Source: Serendipita indica DSM 11827 (lineage: Eukaryota; Basidiomycota; Agaricomycetes; Sebacinales; Serendipitaceae). From it: a stretch of DNA of 64,000 bases. The notes under the pieces are model-generated. The model was not told where the DNA came from. It ran no database searches and saw only the letters and a program-made list of their open reading frames with translations. How positions within the stretch are numbered: the first letter of the stretch is position 1; the number at the start of each line of letters is the position of its first letter. Position numbers and translations under genes: made by a program. The DNA lies in the NCBI GenBank assembly GCA_910890315.1, contig CAJVGD010000011.1, positions 1 through 64,000 on the forward strand. Direction: 5' to 3'. Positions 12,039 to 23,893 of the stretch are shown piece after piece.

Positions 12039-12882
12039 ATGGCCCTCCCAAAGGTATCTATCGTGTTATCTGTTGTCCTGTATGCATGCTAATGCAATGT
12101 TACAGCGAATAATCAAGGCGCGTGAGCTCCCAACTTGGTCCACCCTCCTCGCTGACGCCGTCGATCGCATCTTTTGGCGTCCGATAACAAACTACTTCTA
12201 TTTCATGCCGTTGTCGATGCTGGTCTGGCCAACCTACAGGAAACTGAGCGTCTGATTGCAGATCCTGCACCGGGCATCTCTGCGGTCCCTCACGAGGATA
12301 ACCTACGTTACTTTGATGTCAAGATTGACGGTCCAAGCGGTAGTCCTTTCGAAGGTATGTCCCCTTATTGTCGAGCGGCCTGGTGGCTAATAGCATCCTG
12401 TCATTGCGTCTAGGTGGACAGTTTTCTCTTGAACTCTTTTTGCCCGAAGAATATCCTATGAGCCCTCCAAAGGTCCGCTTTCTCACCAAGATTTACCATC
12501 CAAACATCGGTGCGCCTCGTAGCCATCGAGAGTGGCAAAGCTACTCACAAAGCGTTTAGACAAGCTCGGTCGGATATGTTTAGATATTCTAAAGGGTGCG
12601 CTACTGGTCTGTCATCATCGAAGCCCGGAATGACGGAGATTTCTATTTCAGACAAATGGTCTCCCGCATTGCAGATTCGGACAGTGTTGCTTTCTATCCA
12701 GGCATTGCTCTCTGCTCCCAATCCTGACGATCCACTGGCTACCGATGTGGCCAAGCATTACAAGCAGGACGAGCGTGACGCACAGCGTGTGAGCAAGGAA
12801 TGGACCGAGAAGTATGGTATGTCCTAACCCTGGACTTGTTCCGTGATTCGCGGTACTGACACTTTTCCCGCCAGCCAAGTAA
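12039..12882 (+). CDS. UBC13: Ubiquitin-conjugating enzyme E2, UBC13/UBE2N type
   Basis: Seven small exons (12039-12053, 12106-12117, 12240-12354, 12414-12509, 12560-12595, 12652-12816, 12875-12882) join to 148 residues, the normal size. The protein has the Ubc13 N-terminus (MALPKRIIKETERL), the HPNI motif, and the active-site Cys in [13 protein letters not shown], which sits in a 36-nt exon. With a Uev partner (Mms2), Ubc13 builds K63-linked ubiquitin chains used in DNA-damage tolerance and membrane traffic. The second intron (12118-12239) must start with GC (AAG|GCGCGT): no GT donor keeps the frame. If it is retained, translation continues into about 45 foreign codons and stops. Confidence 0.95.
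12118..12239 (+). other. GC-AG intron in UBC13
   Basis: Exon 2 ends IIK (ATCAAG) and exon 3 begins ETERL (GAAACT), both fixed by the conserved family sequence. The bases after AAG are GCGCGTGAG, so the donor is GC. The GTGAG four bases further on would leave the frame wrong. At 122 nt this is one of the longer introns in the window. Confidence 0.8.
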
Positions 12883-13156
12883 CGCGGGGTGTCCATGTAT
12901 CGAACCGTGTCGTATTCACGACTGTACTTACATAACATATCTGAATACTGAGCATTGTCCTGCACCTCAAACAGGGTTTGTAATTATGCCCGACCAAACA
13001 TTTTCCACTTCTTGTCCCTGTCCATTATTGCGCACGGCGTGATCTCACCAAAACTACTGCCTTTGGCGCAGAGCCAGCGCGTACGCTCTGTATTTCAGCA
13101 ACTGTAGAGCTTGTCGAGGACGTTGTAGAGCGCATACGGTCACATCGCCGGCAACG

Positions 13157-16100
13157 ATGAGCCAACCTGCAGATCGCCACGAGGCTCTGGACGACGTTGC
13201 GCATGGAACAAGCAACTCGAGACCCCCGCAAGTCACATTTGAACCTCTCACAAGTTTTAAGCGCTCCCTAGAGGAAGTCGTCGGCTTTGACTTGCCAAGC
13301 GATGAGCCCTTGCACGCCCTCGCCGTCTCAACTGCGGGCGAATTGAGACCACGAACAGGTCACGAACAAGCGTCTGGGAGACACTTTATTTCTAGCTCCG
13401 GTATGGCTTTGCATTCGGGCGCTGGATCGCTAACCGTGGCTCACATTGTGCTACAGAAGTTATAGTCATACCCGATACTACCTCTTCATCTACTTCTCAA
13501 TCGTATCCAACCAATAGCATGCCCAGCGGAGCCTCCGCGCTGGCTACACGCCGCTCGTCTCAGGCCACACCTCCTCTACTGCCCCCAATCGATAGCCAGT
13601 CGCATCTTTTGGAGCTCATTTCCGACTTCTCTGCACCATCACAGCGCGTAGATGCCTCGTTGCGGCTACACAGTCCCACGCAAGAGACAACCGGAAGCTC
13701 GAGCACCAGCGAAACTGAGATATTCCTGTCAAGCTCTAGGCGTCCCGAAACACTACGAATGCATTTGAACGGCCTACGACAACGGCTCGCTGCCACTTCT
13801 TCGTCATCGCCTTCCTCTTGGGCTTCCTCGACTACCAACCCGAGCTCCAATCCCGTCACTCGACGACTGATTCGAAACGCTTCGAGTCAGCAACCGCAGC
13901 CCACCGACGTCAGACGAAGCCAGAGCGCTAATGCTCGGACAGTGTCAAACGGCGCCACTGCAGGACCGTCGAGACTGTCTTTGGACCGTCCAACATCTCA
14001 TCGCTCACCTGAACTCCCACCTATCGATACGTCTGATCACGGTCTCGGCGGTCTTTCCAGTTTGCTCTACGGTGGAGAGCCACCAGCAAACGTGCGAACA
14101 TCGTCCGTAAGCAATGCAGAGAGAGACGGCAATTCAACCTCTGCGGCCCTACAACATCTCGTGGCTCGCTCCGGTGGCTTTATTCCCTCGCGTCCCTTTG
14201 TCGAATCCCCAAGTCCACCCACGGCCACGACTCCGATTTCCCAACCACTCACCATGACATCGCTCACCATCGAATGGGATCGAATACGGGAATTTCAAGA
14301 AGCTATCGCTCCTCTGAGGGCCACGCCGTCCCCTGGTCCTGGCCCCGGTCCCTCCAATCGTCCACACAGACTAAGAGGACCCTTCCCTCCTGTGCTACCC
14401 CATCCTTTCGAAGAGGTTACGAGTCCCTCGACTCCCGGTACAGCAGAAGAAGGTCTCGGTGGATACTTTTGGGAACGACAGAGAGCAAACTACCGAGACG
14501 AGCTTCGGTACATTCACAACCTCACCACCGTTCTGGATGAACGTGAAGCAGACCTCACGCCAGTGCGCTCAATCCCGATGCTGCCGCCAATCGTGCAATC
14601 ACCCCTCTTGGTCGTGGACGACGGGCTAAACATTGGCAACGAAACGCCAACCACTGCCGATGCAAGAGGAGATGACGATGAGAGCGAGTGGGAAATTGGC
14701 GAAGCACCAGCCGAGAGGGTCAGGGAAGCTCGACGAAATCTTGGACGGGCATCCAATGGCGACCTTGCAGCACCTCGCGAAGCAAGAGCACCCATCCTGG
14801 AACTACCAAACTTTTCCACTACCAGTCTCAGCTTAGACTATCAAGACATGAGTCCGTCTTCGCCTTCTAGACCGAACCCGTTGTCGCTTCGGGTATCCAC
14901 CGAACAGATGCGACAGATGCCTACTGAGCACCTCCGACAGTTAAGGAGAGCGGCGGTTCAGTCGTTCCGCTCTCGTTCAAGATCGTCTTTTACACCGAGC
15001 GTGCTTTCCAACGATAGTGGCGATTTACATCCCAACGACGTGCGACCGGAATCGGTTGTGAGTAATGAGGACATTATTGTCGGTGTCCCGCCGATGCTCG
15101 ACGAACCGTTTGACCGGAGTGTGTGGCGAGCCCTGGAGAATAGGATACAGACGGAAACAAACACGCACAATCACCATCACCACAGAGCACACGCAGGTGG
15201 GCTTATGCATCTGTCTGATCCAAGGTGCTCGACTGACCCTATTCGTCAGCTCATGACCATGCACATGATAATAGCCGCTTAGGGGTCTCGACCTCCTCCC
15301 ATCTCACCGCCGGCGTTCTGGGACCTCGAGGGGAACCAATTAACGATGTTTCGTCCAATGTCAGCGTCAGATCTGCCGTCTCGTCGCCAGCACTTGATTT
15401 TGATGCGACTCGAGATCGCCCACTGGATGCTGAATTCCATGGCTTGATCCAACAGCTAAACGAAATGGCAGAAACATCGTTGACCGTTCAATCACTTCCA
15501 ACCACGTTTAATGTGCCGTCGACTACCGTATCTGGTGGTACAGCTCGGTCTGTCGCTCGAAACTCGATGAATAGGAGGCTCCCGCATGCGAGACCTGCTG
15601 CGGCTGGAGACGGATCGTCGCTTCGATTGGACCATGCTCTACGGCAAGAGTATGCCAACGTGCTGGAAGGAGTTTCTCCGGACACGACGAGACTGAACAG
15701 TCTAGCAATGGCATGGGTAGAAAGCGAGACACCACGGCGAACTCCTCATCCGTAAGGAGAAATTCACTGTCGAAAGTGCTGAGACTCATGTTTTGTAGGC
15801 AGAGTTTTAGTCCTACGCGCTCCTGGCGAACCCACCGGGCAGGTCACACTCCCGTCTCCGAATTCCAGCTATTGGACGAGTACTGGACCAACAGCAACCC
15901 GGTTGTGATGCAAGACATCTCGCGAGAGCTCGAGTTTATGGAGAGATACTTGTTGGATAATCGCCCAGAGAATCCACGCAGTCAGGTATGTATGTGCATG
16001 GTTTATTGGAGATGGTTTAATCTATTCACAGAGTCGTTCATTCTCACCGAATTGGGATGCCGATGATCCTCTGAGCGGCTTCTTGGTCCGTTTCTCCGTT

Positions 16101-16674
16101 GTACTTTCTTCCTCGTGCTCACGCCCCCATAGTCTGACGTTGGCTTTGACGGATCATATGAAGCACTCATGGAATTATCCGAGCAGCTCGGTGTGGTTCC
16201 TCGAGGAGTCTCTGATTCTGTCTTTGCAACACTTGAAACCTCGCTGTTTAGGGACATTGAACCTCAGCTCATGGCGCTTGCATCCCCTGCGCTCAGCTCA
16301 ACGTCAATGTCCAAGCACCAACGACACTTATCCGATCTGACCGACCCCAACTCGCTCGAAGCAACGATATCCAATGCTTTGGTCTCTTCCTCTTCTCCTG
16401 CATCTCCGACTCGGACGTCCTTTACGACCACCACACGCATGCACCGCGTAGAGTCGGGAAAATGGGTAGCCCAGTGCTCGATTTGTCTCGACTCGTTTGC
16501 GCAGGATGCGGTTTGTGTGACGTTGATTTGCTCTCACTTTTTCCACCAGTCGTGCCTTCGGGTGAGTGGATTGTTGTCTAGGCGAGGCGCTCGAGTTGAC
16601 GCTGTTAACAGGAATGGTTCAGATCCTCGTGCACGTGTCCGTTGTGCCGATGCGATTACAGAGGCAACGACTGA
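13157..16674 (+). CDS. Large RING-H2 finger protein, probable E3 ubiquitin ligase
   Basis: Seven exons give about 1,050 residues. The first 800 or so are Ser/Thr/Pro-rich and likely disordered, with a His-rich run (NHHHHR) just before an intron. Near the C-terminus comes a folded region (SDVGFDGSYEALMELSEQLG), then a RING-H2: CSICLDSF, then CSHFFHQSCLR, and, after an intron at about 16562-16612, EWFRSSCTCPLCRCDY. The final exon completes the metal ligands, which supports that splice. Proteins with a C-terminal RING-H2 after a long disordered part usually act as E3 ligases; the substrate is unknown. The start at 13157 is the first in-frame ATG of the first coding exon. Confidence 0.82.
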
Positions 16675-16781
16675 GGGCTCCTTATGACACTTTTCCTTCT
16701 GCCAGAGGGTTTGTTGATGTAACATTGACATATGCCAATCATTTTCTGATGCGTACTTTACATGGAATCGACTATAAATGA

Positions 16782-18525
16782 TCAGACGTTGAATTGTCGA
16801 GTGGTCTGTTTGGCTATGATTTCTGTCAGTAACAGCTGAGGCTATAGTCGTTTGGTACGTACGAGCCAAGGCAAACAACGACTTTCCGCCTTCTGGTCGA
16901 CTTCCAACGACAAACAAGGACGAGCACGAGCCGTCACTGCTAGTAGGACTGGGCGGCTCGTCAAGGTCATCGTTCCCAGCCATACCCAAGCCCTTCATGG
17001 GCTGATAACCATATGCGACATCAGGACCTCCATACTGCGCGCCCCACTCTTCTTCATCCAACCAATCGAGTGTCGCAAGACGTCGTCGATTGGCCTGCAT
17101 TTCCTCTCGTGCCGCCGCAATCTCGCGGTGACGCGCCAAGGCAGAACTAGGTTCATTTGCCGTTGAGAATCGGGTCATTGTCGTTAAGCGCGGTGGGAGG
17201 AGTGCCTCTTTAGTGAATTGGTCGCCTGGAGTAGGCAAATCTAGTTTTGCGCTCCGTGTCGTGTTTGCGCGGGGCTTGACATTGAAATCCATCGCTGGTG
17301 CATTTGGATTTGGATTCACAATGGGTTCAGACGAGAGGTCAAGACCTGTCACGACGGATTCTTCCGCTGGACGGAACCTGGAGTAGGTCGTCATGTTGTC
17401 CGCGTCCGAGTCGTCCGAGGTTGCTTCCGAGTCTGAGTTTTGGAATACTTGACGTACTTTGCTGCTGCGGTTGGAAGAGATGGATGGTGTGCTCAGGACG
17501 TGTGGCGTTTCCATCACCCGGTCGGGGACGAACGAGTGTGGTAGTTGGAGACTAGAGGCGATCCAGTAGTGGAGAGCCTGTAGTGGTGTGACTGCGGGTA
17601 TCCATGGTTTCATGGTGGGTACGTCGAGCATGATGAACGCCGCTTGGTAGCCTGCAAGATGGTCAGCATCAGGCTTTTTTTTGACAACGGGTGAAGCTCG
17701 CCTTCGGAGAAGACACCAAATGTCCACTGGAAATATGATGTAACGGCAAACCAGCGACACTTGCGTGCTGTACATTCGTCGTAAATCTTGGCCCATAGCC
17801 TCTCCTTTCCAGTCAGCTGACGTGGTGTTTGCGGCATCTGTAATGAAGGTGAGTGAAATTCGAATACATGCAGAGGAATGCATACACTCTTGCTTCGCAC
17901 AAAGTTGACAAAGTCACGCTCGCTGAGCACCCAAGGAGATTGGGTAAAGAGGAGCATTTTTGGCGGCGACTGGGAGTTTGAGTTATGTAGCGCGTGAATG
18001 CACATCAATTCTGCGTCTATTTCTTTGGGATTGGTGATACATGACCACCCATAGTCTGCGAATTGGGGATTGGTCACACGAAGGGCGGCTTCAGACGTCT
18101 TGAGGACGTGCTGTTCGACGTATTTCGATACGTCCAAGACGGAGGAAACGGGGTTCGGGAGCGAGACGTCTTGGGATGGAAGGACCATCCGTACGTTGTG
18201 TGCATTAGAGCGTTCATCTACATCTGTGGATGGTGAGTCGAGATTATTGGAACATGTGGAGCAACGCACAATCAATAATCATAAGGTGAATAAGAGCCTG
18301 CTTGAGTCTCAGTATAGTCTGCAGACGTCGGGAACCGTCATAAAAGGTCTGGAGATGGTTTCTATGCGCCTTTCGCCCGTCCAAGGGGAGATTGGGTGTC
18401 TCATCAGCAAGAAAGAGACCGGGGAGTTCAAACGAGGCGAGATGTCTCTGGACGTTGACGGTGCGGTCCTTGCGCCTGGACAAGCTGTGGCCGGGGACGT
18501 TGTGTACGGTGGTGTACTTGCTCAT
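16782..18525 (-). CDS. Conserved-looking protein of unknown function
   Basis: Five exons (18525-18270, 18223-17886, 17837-17702, 17651-16863, 16813-16782) total 1,551 nt and give 516 residues in frame. The first half looks like a folded enzyme-like domain rich in aromatic residues (RQLTGKERLWAKIYDE, RWFAVTSYFQWTFGVFSEG, LQALHYWIASSLQLP). The second half is Ser/Asp-rich and disordered, with a helical stretch (ALARHREIAAAREEMQ) and a DWLDEEEWGAQYG motif. No family is recognised. The third intron (17701-17652) appears to have a GC donor: AAG|GCGAGC gives FSEGYQAAF, while no GT donor keeps the frame. Confidence 0.7.
17652..17701 (-). other. Probable GC-AG intron in the unknown gene at 16.8-18.5 kb
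   Basis: A 50-nt intron joins GTFSEG-type and GYQAAF-type coding sequence with phase 1 on both sides. The donor reads GAAG|GCGAGC and the acceptor TTGCAG. Support is the reading frame alone, because the family is not recognised. Confidence 0.6.
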
Positions 18526-18861
18526 GGAAGCGACCTGCGCAGAGAAAAGAGAAGGAGATGTTAAACCTGGTGACGATGCGGCGCGCTCTCTTTTATATGG
18601 TGGGAGCTGACGACTTGGGCTGAGCCCTTGTTCTTGCCAAAAAGGAGAATCATCACAGCCCTCTTGAGCAACGAGCGCAACGCATTGAAATAGTATTGTT
18701 GATGATCCTGGATTGCCTTGTATGGGTCTGGTATTGACCGTGGGTGGACTATGGACAGCGTCGGGACCAAGCTTGCTTACTATGTAGCAAGCAATTAGCG
18801 CTGGCAGTCACAGCTTGGAGCGCACACGGCCAGACGATTGGACCCAGAAATTCATGAAATA
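18526..18861. promoter_or_regulatory. Divergent upstream region
   Basis: About 336 bases lie between two opposite start codons (18525 minus and 18862 plus). A short T/A-containing run (ttttatatgg) near 18590 could serve the minus-strand gene as a TATA-like element. Nothing else is evident. Confidence 0.35.
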
Positions 18862-20805
18862 ATGGCAGCAGCACACCATTTTGACGATAAGAAAGCAAAC
18901 TTTAAGGTTCTGCTGACGACGGCGTTTGGAGCGAAAGAGGTCGACTGCAGAGTCGCATTGACGATCCACTCTGTCACAAATCTGCCAGTGCTCGACGGGG
19001 CTTACCGTGTCAGATGGAAGTTTAGAGACATCAGCGCAAAGGCCACCAGAGACATTGGCCAGCGGCTCAAGGCCGTGGGTGAGCCCGGCCACGCCAGCGC
19101 AAACGGCACAAACGATGTCGACAATGATCCAGGGCTCTCTTCGTCGAGTCCCACGTCGCCCACCGCTCACTCTTCGTCCGTCGCCAGCAATTCGAAACCG
19201 GCAGAGGTCAGTATTACTCCCGACGAACGCGGCGCAACTCCGTATCGGAACCTCAACAAACGAGACCACTCCGTCTCGTTTGAACACACTGTCGAAGTCG
19301 TTGCTCATATGCGCGTCGTCCGCGGCGAGCTCATTGGCGAACCGCTGAAATTGGTCATTGAACGCGTGAGTATTTCCCCCGACTCGCGGCGTTTGCTGAT
19401 TCAGCTTTCACTCGTACAGTACACGGAAGAGACTGGAGACTCGGGAACGATGAAATTTGAGCCCCGCGTTGGCCACAAGTTTATCGACCTCGCCGAGTTT
19501 GTCAACGAGGGCAAAATCAGGCGGAAATACCTCTTGGAGCGTAGTAAGACCAACGCCATGGTCACAGTTTCCCTCGATATCCGCACCACTAAGTCGGGCA
19601 TAGAGTTTAGGAAGTACGTCGGCAGTCCCCGTGCGCGACGTAGCCTCTGACCCTTTGCTAGGCCAGACTTACGTCAAGATCATCTCCTGATTGGTCGTAA
19701 AGAATCCGGACCTCCCCTAAAGAGAGACCGTCCGCTTACACCTCTGAACACGACGTTTCACGGCTCGCGTGGCGACTCGCTTCAACCCACCCTTAGTCGA
19801 ACATCCTCTGCCACCTCTTCCACCACGTCCTCTGCACGTGGACAGATGAATCGTGGCTTGCCCGTTTCGCGCTCAGAGACAGAGGCAGTGATCGAGGCTC
19901 TTTTCAACCCAACCATCTTTTCTTCCCGTGCAATCACTCCCTCGTCTGCCTCTCCACGTGCAAGCCTCGAGCTTCCGACCCCAAAGCTTAACGAGGCGCA
20001 CACCCCGCGACCGCGAGCCGAGCCTGCACACCATAACAGGAGGTCGAGACGTGACAGCATGGAGAGTAGCAGTGACAGCGACGACGTTCCTCGCAGCGAG
20101 CTATCCAATAGTCGACCTGCAACGTCTACACATTCCCAGTCCCCTGAACGTGAGCGACATCACCGGCCGTCCCTCAATGAACAAGGAAAGACGGCTCTGG
20201 AAATCGCGTTGCAAATGAACGACAATATGGATTACAATCACACCATTCGTCCCAAACTTGCAAGTGCCGGAAGTAGCCAGGCCGGAAGTTGGGAGATTAT
20301 CAACTTTAAGCAAGGCGCGCCTGGTATTCGGAGGAAGAAACAGCAAGATCGAAGCGATACGGCCGATTCAACGAGCACAGACTTTTCGACAACGAGCTCA
20401 AAGTCGCATGCATCCACCACTTCGTCTGGCCACACTACTACCCCAGATATCATCTCCCCTTCCTCAAAGCCGCCACCTATGATCAGCATCATTGCTGAAA
20501 CGCCGACGACGGCGAGACCAGACGATAGAGGACGCTGGTACAAGCCGCGTACCTTTAAAAAGAGGAGCAACGGCGACGATTCTGCACCGTCGAGCAGGAG
20601 TTCTACGCCTGCCCCGACAGATAGAGCTGCAGGCGTCCATGATCATAAACGACAGCGCCCGTCTGTCGACGCCGGGTTGGGTGAGGCGCTAAAATTAATC
20701 GTCCTTGGCGACAAACCACTGGTTTCTGCACCCGAAAAAATAGAAGATACCCACGACGGTCCCCTCTTGAGCGGACAAGTCACACCAACACCTCCGAGGT
20801 CCTAA
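18862..20805 (+). CDS. NT-C2 domain protein (EEIG1/EHBP1 family)
   Basis: Three exons (18862-19365, 19420-19613, 19662-20805) give 613 residues. Residues 10-230 form an N-terminal C2 domain of the EEIG1/EHBP1 kind: CRVALTIHSVTNLPVLDG, YRVRWKF, VSFEHTVEVVAHM, PLKLVIERYTEETGDSG, ATVSLDI-type strands. The rest is Ser/Thr-rich and disordered. Such domains bind membranes or small-GTPase partners in endocytic and nuclear-envelope proteins; the exact role in fungi is unclear. The first intron (19366-19419) is 54 nt, has no stop and a length divisible by three, so retention would only insert 18 residues. The start is the ATG at 18862, the first before the C2 core. Confidence 0.8.
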
Positions 20806-21020
20806 AATGCATACAACAGGCGTTGTTAACTCCCATCTTATTATTGCCCATTTGTTCAATGTTGTGTTCTCCTTCTCTTTTTTATTTTCTCCATTTATCA
20901 GGCCTTCTGCGTCGGTTTTCACGAGAGGATGTAGACAATTTCGTTGGGATACGGTAGCCAGATAATAAACGCAGTTGCATTGTAACGTCAATTAAACGCA
21001 GGTACTCTAGTTGCGCGACA

Positions 21021-21647
21021 TCAAGCCTTCGTCCTATTCGATTTCTGGGCGCATAAGTTGATGTCACATAGTTTAGAATCACACTCACATGCCCTTTGAC
21101 CTGTAGTAGCCGATCGCTCGCCAATTCTAGCTCTGTCTTTGGTCGTTTGGAAGGTGCTTGGACCGGAGCTGTTATGTATTTGCCCAACACCTTGTTCTCC
21201 TCAATCTTTATCCCCTTGTCTTGTATTTTTGCCCGTAACCACATGGCCCGCTCTCCCAACCATTTGGTTCGGACTTTGAGAAGGTAGTCATCGAGTGAAC
21301 CATACTTTTTAATCGTCTTCAGAGCACGCGTTGTAACGTTCATCCGCATAGTTCTGAGTCACAAACGTCAGTACATTCGTCTTCACATGCAGGTCGAAAA
21401 GGAAAACACAACGCGCAGTCGCACGTCCAGCTGCTCACCTATTCAAAATGTCCGACTTTAGTCTCTTTAGTCGAATATTTGGAAGCCATGTTCGAGTCGT
21501 CCTTTTACCGCTCTCTGCGACATTGTTGCCGAAACGTATCGCTCGTCCATGAAAGATGCCTGTCTGGGCGCGTTTAAAGACATGCTGAGCGTGCTTGTGC
21601 TTTGTAACCGCGTTGATTGCGGCGAATAAGGGTCGTGAGCTTTGCAT
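21021..21647 (-). CDS. Mitochondrial large-subunit ribosomal protein bL28m
   Basis: Three exons (21647-21439, 21353-21089, 21044-21021) give 165 residues. The leader is basic and Met-Gln-Ser-rich as expected for mitochondrial import. The bL28 core follows: GIFHGRAIRFGNNVAESGKR, TRTWLPNIRLKRL, then RMNVTTRALKTIKKYGSLDD, matching the L28 pattern with its N-x-R-T-x-R-x-W/F block. Bacterial L28 binds 23S rRNA; the mitochondrial form has a longer C-terminal part, seen here. The last intron (donor gtgagt) gives a short tail KGHKSNRTKA; unspliced, the frame would run to 20882 with about 55 less convincing residues. Confidence 0.85.
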
Positions 21648-21755
21648 TCCTGGTCGAGGTCTGGGACCAAAGTTGTCCTCGCCACTTGGAACCTTCTCCG
21701 ACTTTGGTACTGTAGAGCAAAAATAGGCGTATTGTAAAACTGGACTGCGGAAGCC

Positions 21756-23277
21756 ATGTCTTCGCCATCTAAACCTCGAAAGGCTCACTCCAATGCGGCG
21801 ACTCAGCGCATCAAGGCCGTTGTTCGCAAGCTCCCTCCCAACCTGCCTGAGGACGTCTTTTGGAAAAGCTGTCTGCAATGGGTCAATGAGAATACCGTAA
21901 AGGATAAGTGGTTCAGACAAGGAAATCTCAAGGGCGCGTGAGTGACTTTGACGCATGATCGAGGGCACAACTAATAAGGAATGCGGACCGATGCAGTCGC
22001 TTCAGTGCAGCGAGCATCTTTTCCCGCGCATATATCGCGTTCAAGACGCCTGAAGAGCTCGCCACTTTTAGCCAGAATTACGATGGACATGCATTTAGAG
22101 ACAAGCAAGGCATGCATTTCACCGCGTATAAGACATAATAATGAGCGTTCTTTCTAGGGAATGAATACTTTGCAATCGTAGAGTATGCTCCAGCTCAGAA
22201 ACTCCCCATGTCCACTCCAAAGGTAGATGCTCGGCAGGGGACAATTGAAGAAGACGACAACTATAAGAGCTTTCTTCAGCTTTTGGAACGAGGCGAGAAC
22301 CCCAGTAAAGAGAAACCACCGCCACAACCTACCATCGGTATGCATTCACCTACTGCGTGAATCCGGGGGGTCTGATCTACCATTTTAGACCCAAACAAAC
22401 CAGAATCTACACCTCTTTTGGACTCTCTTATTGCTGCAAAAAGCGGCAAGAAGTACAAACCTTCTCATCTCCATCCCTCGAAAGCAAATCGCGCAGCGGA
22501 TGATGCTCACTTCTCTCGAACACAACCGATCGTACCGAGTGGACCTGTGACACTGCTGACGTCTACAAAAGGGACGCATCGAACAAGGCCGTGGCCCCAA
22601 CCTCTCCGAGAAGCCCACAGGTCAAGCCTACATCCGAATCAAATGCTCCAAAAGGAAAAGGAAAGGGCAAAGCAGCGGCTGGGGCTCCCTCTGAGCAAGC
22701 CGCGAGCTCGCACAAGCCGCCCAAACCAAAAGGTGCCGGCAAGAAGCCACCGGCACCTAGCGCCGAAGAAGCTGGTGGAGCAAAGACTTCGGAAGCGGAC
22801 ACTAAGGAAGATACTACTACGAAGAAAACGGGCCAAGCAAAGAAGAAGAAGCAAGCGGAGTCGGCTTCATCAAAAGCTGAACTGGGTACAGAGACGAGCG
22901 AGAATGCGGAGAACAATGCACCTAAATCTGGGCGCGGTAGAGGTGGACGAGGCAGAGGCTCAGGTCTCGTACAGGTCCCGCGAATTTTAACCAAGATAAT
23001 CGCAGAGGGAACATCGAATACGCCAAATGTCAAATCAAATCCACGAGGGGAGAGTGAAACTTCCTCAGGCGTCGCAGCCACACCCGGCGGGTCTCTTGCA
23101 ACCTCTGACGGACCCGTATTACCATCGCCTTTGCCAGCGGTTTCCAACGTTTCAACAGATGATAGTGTAGTCACGCCATCAAATGGCCCTGTTCGTGGTG
23201 TGGATCGGGGTCGACGACCCTTTAGAGCCCGAGGACGAGGACGAGGTCGCGGTAGAGGGGTCGGGGATCCCGCATGA
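21756..23277 (+). CDS. UPF3: Nonsense-mediated decay factor UPF3
   Basis: Five exons (21756-21937, 21997-22109, 22158-22337, 22389-22546, 22588-23277) total 1,323 nt, 440 residues. The Smg4/UPF3 RNP-like domain is clear: IKAVVRKLPPNLPEDVFW, SRAYIAFKTPEELATF, DKQGNEYFAIVEYAP, then TIEEDDNYKSFLQLLE. UPF3 links the exon-junction or terminating ribosome to UPF2 in mRNA decay. The C-terminal half is Lys/Ala-rich and ends in RGG-like repeats (GRGRGGRGRGSG and RARGRGRGRGRG), suggesting RNA binding. The second intron (22110-22157) has a GC donor (CAAG|GCATGC), fixed by the conserved DKQGNEY. The fourth intron is short (about 41 nt, donor gtgaca) and its exact donor is less sure; gtaccg 15 bases earlier also works. 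Confidence 0.9.
22110..22157 (+). other. GC-AG intron in UPF3
   Basis: A 48-nt intron with donor CAAG|GCATGC and acceptor TTTCTAG. The spliced protein reads DKQGNEYFAIVE, the expected conserved segment. The only nearby GT (at gtataag) would create a stop. Retention gives a stop after about 12 codons, so unspliced mRNA should be a decay target. Confidence 0.85.
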
Positions 23278-23893
23278 CGGTAATGATACCCTTTCCACTT
23301 CCTGTTTTGAGGGTCCTTGTCAACTCATATTGCTTACAGCGTACGTCTCTGTAGCCGCGGGTCTATTCGGACAGTTTTGTCACAAGGTGACCTGCCACAC
23401 GCCATCCTCAGGACGCGTCACACACTCCAGCTATTTCTAACTCCCGACTGCCTTCCCGCTCCACGATCATTCATATCACGACCGCTACCTGCAAACTCGG
23501 CGTGATTCATGGCAACGACGACGCCACGCAGCCGAGTAGACTTCTAGTCGATAATCAAACTTCTTTTATGCCGGAAAATACATTGCCCGTTTCCATTTGA
23601 CATCTCCGCCCGCCTCATACACACCGGGAGCATTGTTGTAGGAAGCTCCCCAGGGCAAGGTGAGACGAGCAAAGAATGAATTCAACACCGGTCCTCCAAA
23701 TAGGTTGCGGCTGCGTGGCCCAATCCCGCCCTGTAGCTGTCACGGAGCTGCCAAAAGGCTGAACACGGGTTAAAAGGCGCACTCGTCCCAAGGCCTGGGC
23801 AAGGTTCATTTTCGTCCTCCTTACTGTCTGGTTTCTTTTTTGTTTCCGTACCACTCTCCTTATCTCTCGTTCTTTGTGCACACACTCCCTACT
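23278..23893. other. Intergenic stretch, nothing recognised
   Basis: About 600 bases between UPF3 and the next + strand gene. A pyrimidine-rich run precedes the start at 23894 (cttttttgtttccg, ctctccttatctctcg), usual for fungal promoters. No gene was seen. Confidence 0.4.

Noticed and set aside
20882-21043. Longer C-terminus of bL28m from reading through 21088
   Set aside because: A gtgagt donor and gcccag acceptor give a short, basic tail typical for the protein; the read-through sequence has no family character.
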